Shown here piece after piece: positions 61,944 through 64,000 of a stretch of 64,000 bases of DNA (the stretch's first letter is position 1; each line of letters starts with the position of its first letter). The notes under the pieces were generated by a model. It did no database searches. It was not told where the DNA came from and worked only from the letters and a program-made list of their open reading frames with translations. Both the position numbers and the translations under genes were made by a program. This DNA is from Paenibacillus antarcticus. GTDB lineage: Bacteria; Bacillota; Bacilli; Paenibacillales; Paenibacillaceae. Location: the NCBI RefSeq assembly GCF_001637225.1, contig NZ_LVJI01000001.1, positions 186,001 to 250,000 on the forward strand. Direction: 5' to 3'.

Positions 61944-62483
61944 TTAAAGATTTTTGTCACCAGGTTTCCAGTTCATTGCACATAGTCCGCCAGATTGTAG
62001 AGCTTGAAGAACACGGATTGTTTCTTCTACGCTACGACCTACATCGTTATGGTTAACGACTTGATATTTCAATTCGCCTTCTGGATCAATAATGAACAAA
62101 CCACGAAGTGCGATACCTTCTTCTTCAATAAGGATACCGTAGTCACTAGCAACCTTTTTAGTAATATCTGAAGCCAATGGGAAGTTAATGTTACCCAATC
62201 CGTTGGAATCTTTAGGTGTAGTCAACCAAGCTTTATGACTGTGAATGGAGTCCGTACTTGCGCCCAACACTTCAGCATCTAATACTTTGAATTGACCATA
62301 AGCATCACTTAATGCTGTAATCTCAGTTGGACATACGAATGTGAAATCCAAAGGATAGAAGAACAATACAAGCCATTTACCACGATAATCGGACAAGCTC
62401 ACTTTTCCGAAATCTTTACCATCTCCAGTAACAATCTCCATTGTGAAATCCGGAGCTGCCTTACCAACTAGACGTTCTGCCAT
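61944..62483 (-). CDS. 2-Cys peroxiredoxin (YkuU-like)
   Basis: It reduces peroxides with thioredoxin-type donors in the cytoplasm. The 179-residue protein has the peroxidatic Cys in DFTFVCPTEI and the resolving Cys in GGLCAMNWKPG, giving a typical 2-Cys enzyme. It is closest in type to B. subtilis YkuU. No ahpF lies nearby. The SD (AGGAGGGAT) supports the start. Confidence 0.92.
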   Translation of the reverse strand: MAERLVGKAAPDFTMEIVTGDGKDFGKVSLSDYRGKWLVLFFYPLDFTFVCPTEITALSDAYGQFKVLDAEVLGASTDSIHSHKAWLTTPKDSNGLGNINFPLASDITKKVASDYGILIEEEGIALRGLFIIDPEGELKYQVVNHNDVGRSVEETIRVLQALQSGGLCAMNWKPGDKNL

Positions 62484-62633
62484 GATACGAATCCCTCCTT
62501 AATATATGTAACAGAAAATATGCTATTCTCTTGTTTAAAGTGTCAAAAAACTACAATATAAATGCTATCATCCAGAGAAATCAAAGTCAAGATTAAAGCT
62601 ATTTTTTATTTATAATTATTATAAATAAATAAA

Positions 62634-63716
62634 TTATTTTTTCATTGCTGCAAGGATTAAATCACCCATTTGGCTTGTTCCAATTGCTTTACTCTTATCT
62701 ACTGCGATATCGCTAGTACGATGACCTGCATTCAATACTTCAGCTACAGCTTCTTCAATTGCGCTAGCAGCATCTTCATATCCGAATGTTATGCGGAACA
62801 TCAATGCGAGTGAAAGAATCGTTGCAATTGGATTGGCCAATTCTTGTCCAGCGATATCAGGTGCAGAACCATGTACCGGTTCATACAGTCCATAACTTCC
62901 TTCACCCATAGATGCGGAGGATAACATCCCGATTGATCCAGTTAACATTGCCGCTTCATCACTTAGAATATCTCCGAACATATTCTCTGTAACGATAACG
63001 TCGAAGCTAGAAGGACGACGTAGAAGTTGCATTGCACAGTTATCAACAAGGATATGTTCTAGTTCAACATCTGGATATTCCGGAGCAAGACGGTTTGCAA
63101 CTTCACGCCATAGGCGGGACGTTTCAAGCACATTCGCTTTATCAACAGAAGCTAACTTCTTACGTCTTTTCTGTGCGATCTCGAAACCTTGACGGATAAT
63201 ACGCTCTACTTCGGTTACGTTATACACACATGTATCAACCGCTTCTTCACCTTGATCACCTTGACGTCTGAATTTCTCTCCGAAATAAATACCACCCGTT
63301 AACTCACGAACAACCATTAAGTCTGTACCTTCAAGTACTTCCGGCTTCAATGTTGATGCATCTTTCAAACAATCAAAGACAACGGCAGGGCGTAGATTTG
63401 AGAAAAGTCCTAATTCTTTACGAATAGCAAGTAATCCAGTCTCTGGGCGAAGTTCTTTTGGATTATTATCCCATTGAGGTCCTCCAACGGCTCCAAGAAG
63501 GACTGCATCTGCATTCTTACAAATATCTAATGTCTCTTGTGGAAGAGGCGTACCCTTCTGATCAATTGCGATTCCACCAAATAATGCATGCTCTGTTTCG
63601 AAGCTATATCCAAAAAGTTCTTCCGTACGTTTCAATACTTTCAATGCTTCTGCAACAACTTCTGGTCCAATTCCATCTCCGGAAATGACTGCTATTTTCT
63701 TAACTTCTGACATCAT
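62634..63716 (-). CDS. leuB: 3-isopropylmalate dehydrogenase
   Basis: It oxidises and decarboxylates 3-isopropylmalate in leucine synthesis using NAD. The 360-residue protein has the family blocks VISGDGIGPEV, RELTGGIYFGE, CVYNVTEVERI, ENMFGDILSDEAAML and the NAD-site EPVHGSAPDIAG. The SD (GAGGAGCG) is good. No other leu gene lies downstream in the window; the upstream terminator suggests its own promoter. Confidence 0.96.
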   Translation of the reverse strand: MMSEVKKIAVISGDGIGPEVVAEALKVLKRTEELFGYSFETEHALFGGIAIDQKGTPLPQETLDICKNADAVLLGAVGGPQWDNNPKELRPETGLLAIRKELGLFSNLRPAVVFDCLKDASTLKPEVLEGTDLMVVRELTGGIYFGEKFRRQGDQGEEAVDTCVYNVTEVERIIRQGFEIAQKRRKKLASVDKANVLETSRLWREVANRLAPEYPDVELEHILVDNCAMQLLRRPSSFDVIVTENMFGDILSDEAAMLTGSIGMLSSASMGEGSYGLYEPVHGSAPDIAGQELANPIATILSLALMFRITFGYEDAASAIEEAVAEVLNAGHRTSDIAVDKSKAIGTSQMGDLILAAMKK

Positions 63717-63872
63717 AATAATCGCTCCTCTTTATATAAAATACACTGTTTTATTTCACCTATATACTGTTGTATCATACTTTCTATTGATTTGACAAAG
63801 ATATAGAATCTATGAGGTTGATAGCTTTCACCTATAAGGTATGCTATACATGCAAATAAATTCGGAATACAC

Positions 63873-63920
63873 AAAAATGCAGGTCTAACCCATAATAATC
63901 CATGGTAGACCTGCATTTTT
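63873..63920. terminator. Terminator-like hairpin upstream of leuB
   Basis: AAAAATGCAGGTCTA and TAGACCTGCATTTTT form a 15-bp stem with T-runs in both directions. It probably ends a gene beyond the right edge. Confidence 0.75.
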
Positions 63921-64000
63921 GTATGTAACAACCGTATATAATTACAGTTTAACATTCTCACGATTACTGAAAGTAACACGCTTTTCTATTAGTCGATTTA

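Noticed and set aside
63713..63979. 88-codon minus-strand open frame upstream of leuB
   Set aside because: It overlaps a strong terminator-like hairpin and the leuB SD, and shows no family resemblance.
1..64000. CRISPR arrays, rRNA genes and transposases
   Set aside because: No regularly spaced repeats, rRNA sequence or transposase frames were seen.

Overview
The window looks like a chromosomal segment of a low-GC, endospore-forming Firmicute, most probably Paenibacillus or a close relative. Sporulation genes support this (ytxC, a gamma-type SASP-like protein, two CotF-like coat proteins, a Spo0E-like phosphatase), as do T-box and S-box leaders, strong Shine-Dalgarno sequences and frequent TTG/GTG starts. 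A futalosine-pathway mqnC, absent from B. subtilis but common in Paenibacillus, points the same way. The genus is inferred from gene content, not from a database match.

Layout. 1-1385: end of a liaF-liaS cell-envelope stress operon (liaS runs off the left edge). 1579-6007: SASP-like gene, 3D-domain secreted protein, T-box-controlled thrS, and ytxC. 6292-10870: mqnC, then a metA-metI-metC operon behind a SAM-I riboswitch. 11376-12521: corA on the plus strand, with its own promoter and a long leader holding a short acidic/proline-rich ORF. 12582-24548: mostly minus-strand housekeeping genes (HRDC protein, ROK kinase, phosphodiester glycosidase, 5'-3' exonuclease, ArsC-like protein, RluA-type synthase, PduO-type adenosyltransferase, lipoprotein, Spo0E-like protein, Lrp regulator with aminotransferase, coat proteins) and one plus-strand FAD oxidoreductase. 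24561-33749: mutS2, a YvlD-like membrane protein, a cupredoxin lipoprotein, a ZapA fused to a very long coiled coil, and pheST behind a T-box. The mutS2/zapA/pheT/pheS order follows the B. subtilis chromosome. 34279-36135: an ABC-F ATPase preceded by a leader that looks like a transcription attenuator.

36465-51680 is a compact contractile phage-tail cluster. It holds holin, M23 endolysin, second holin, XkdX-like peptide, two fibre/receptor-binding genes, a full baseplate set, tape measure, overlapping tail chaperones, tube, sheath, tail-terminator-like protein and an ArpU-like late regulator. A divergent XRE repressor and ImmA/IrrE protease complete it. No integrase, terminase, portal, protease or capsid gene is visible, so it reads as an R-type tailocin (tail-like bacteriocin) rather than a prophage. 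Two tRNA genes (Gly-TCC, Pro-TGG) follow.

52295-63716: an HMG-CoA-lyase-like aldolase, a Fur-box-preceded feoA-feoA-feoB-Cys-rich peptide operon, a MoxR-DUF58-membrane protein operon whose third protein seems to lack the usual transglutaminase core, a PAS histidine kinase, a small zinc-ribbon protein, a YkuU-like peroxiredoxin and leuB. The strongest leads are the tailocin, the possible Mg2+-sensing leader peptide of corA, the ABC-F attenuator, and the coiled-coil ZapA with a 273-bp tandem duplication.
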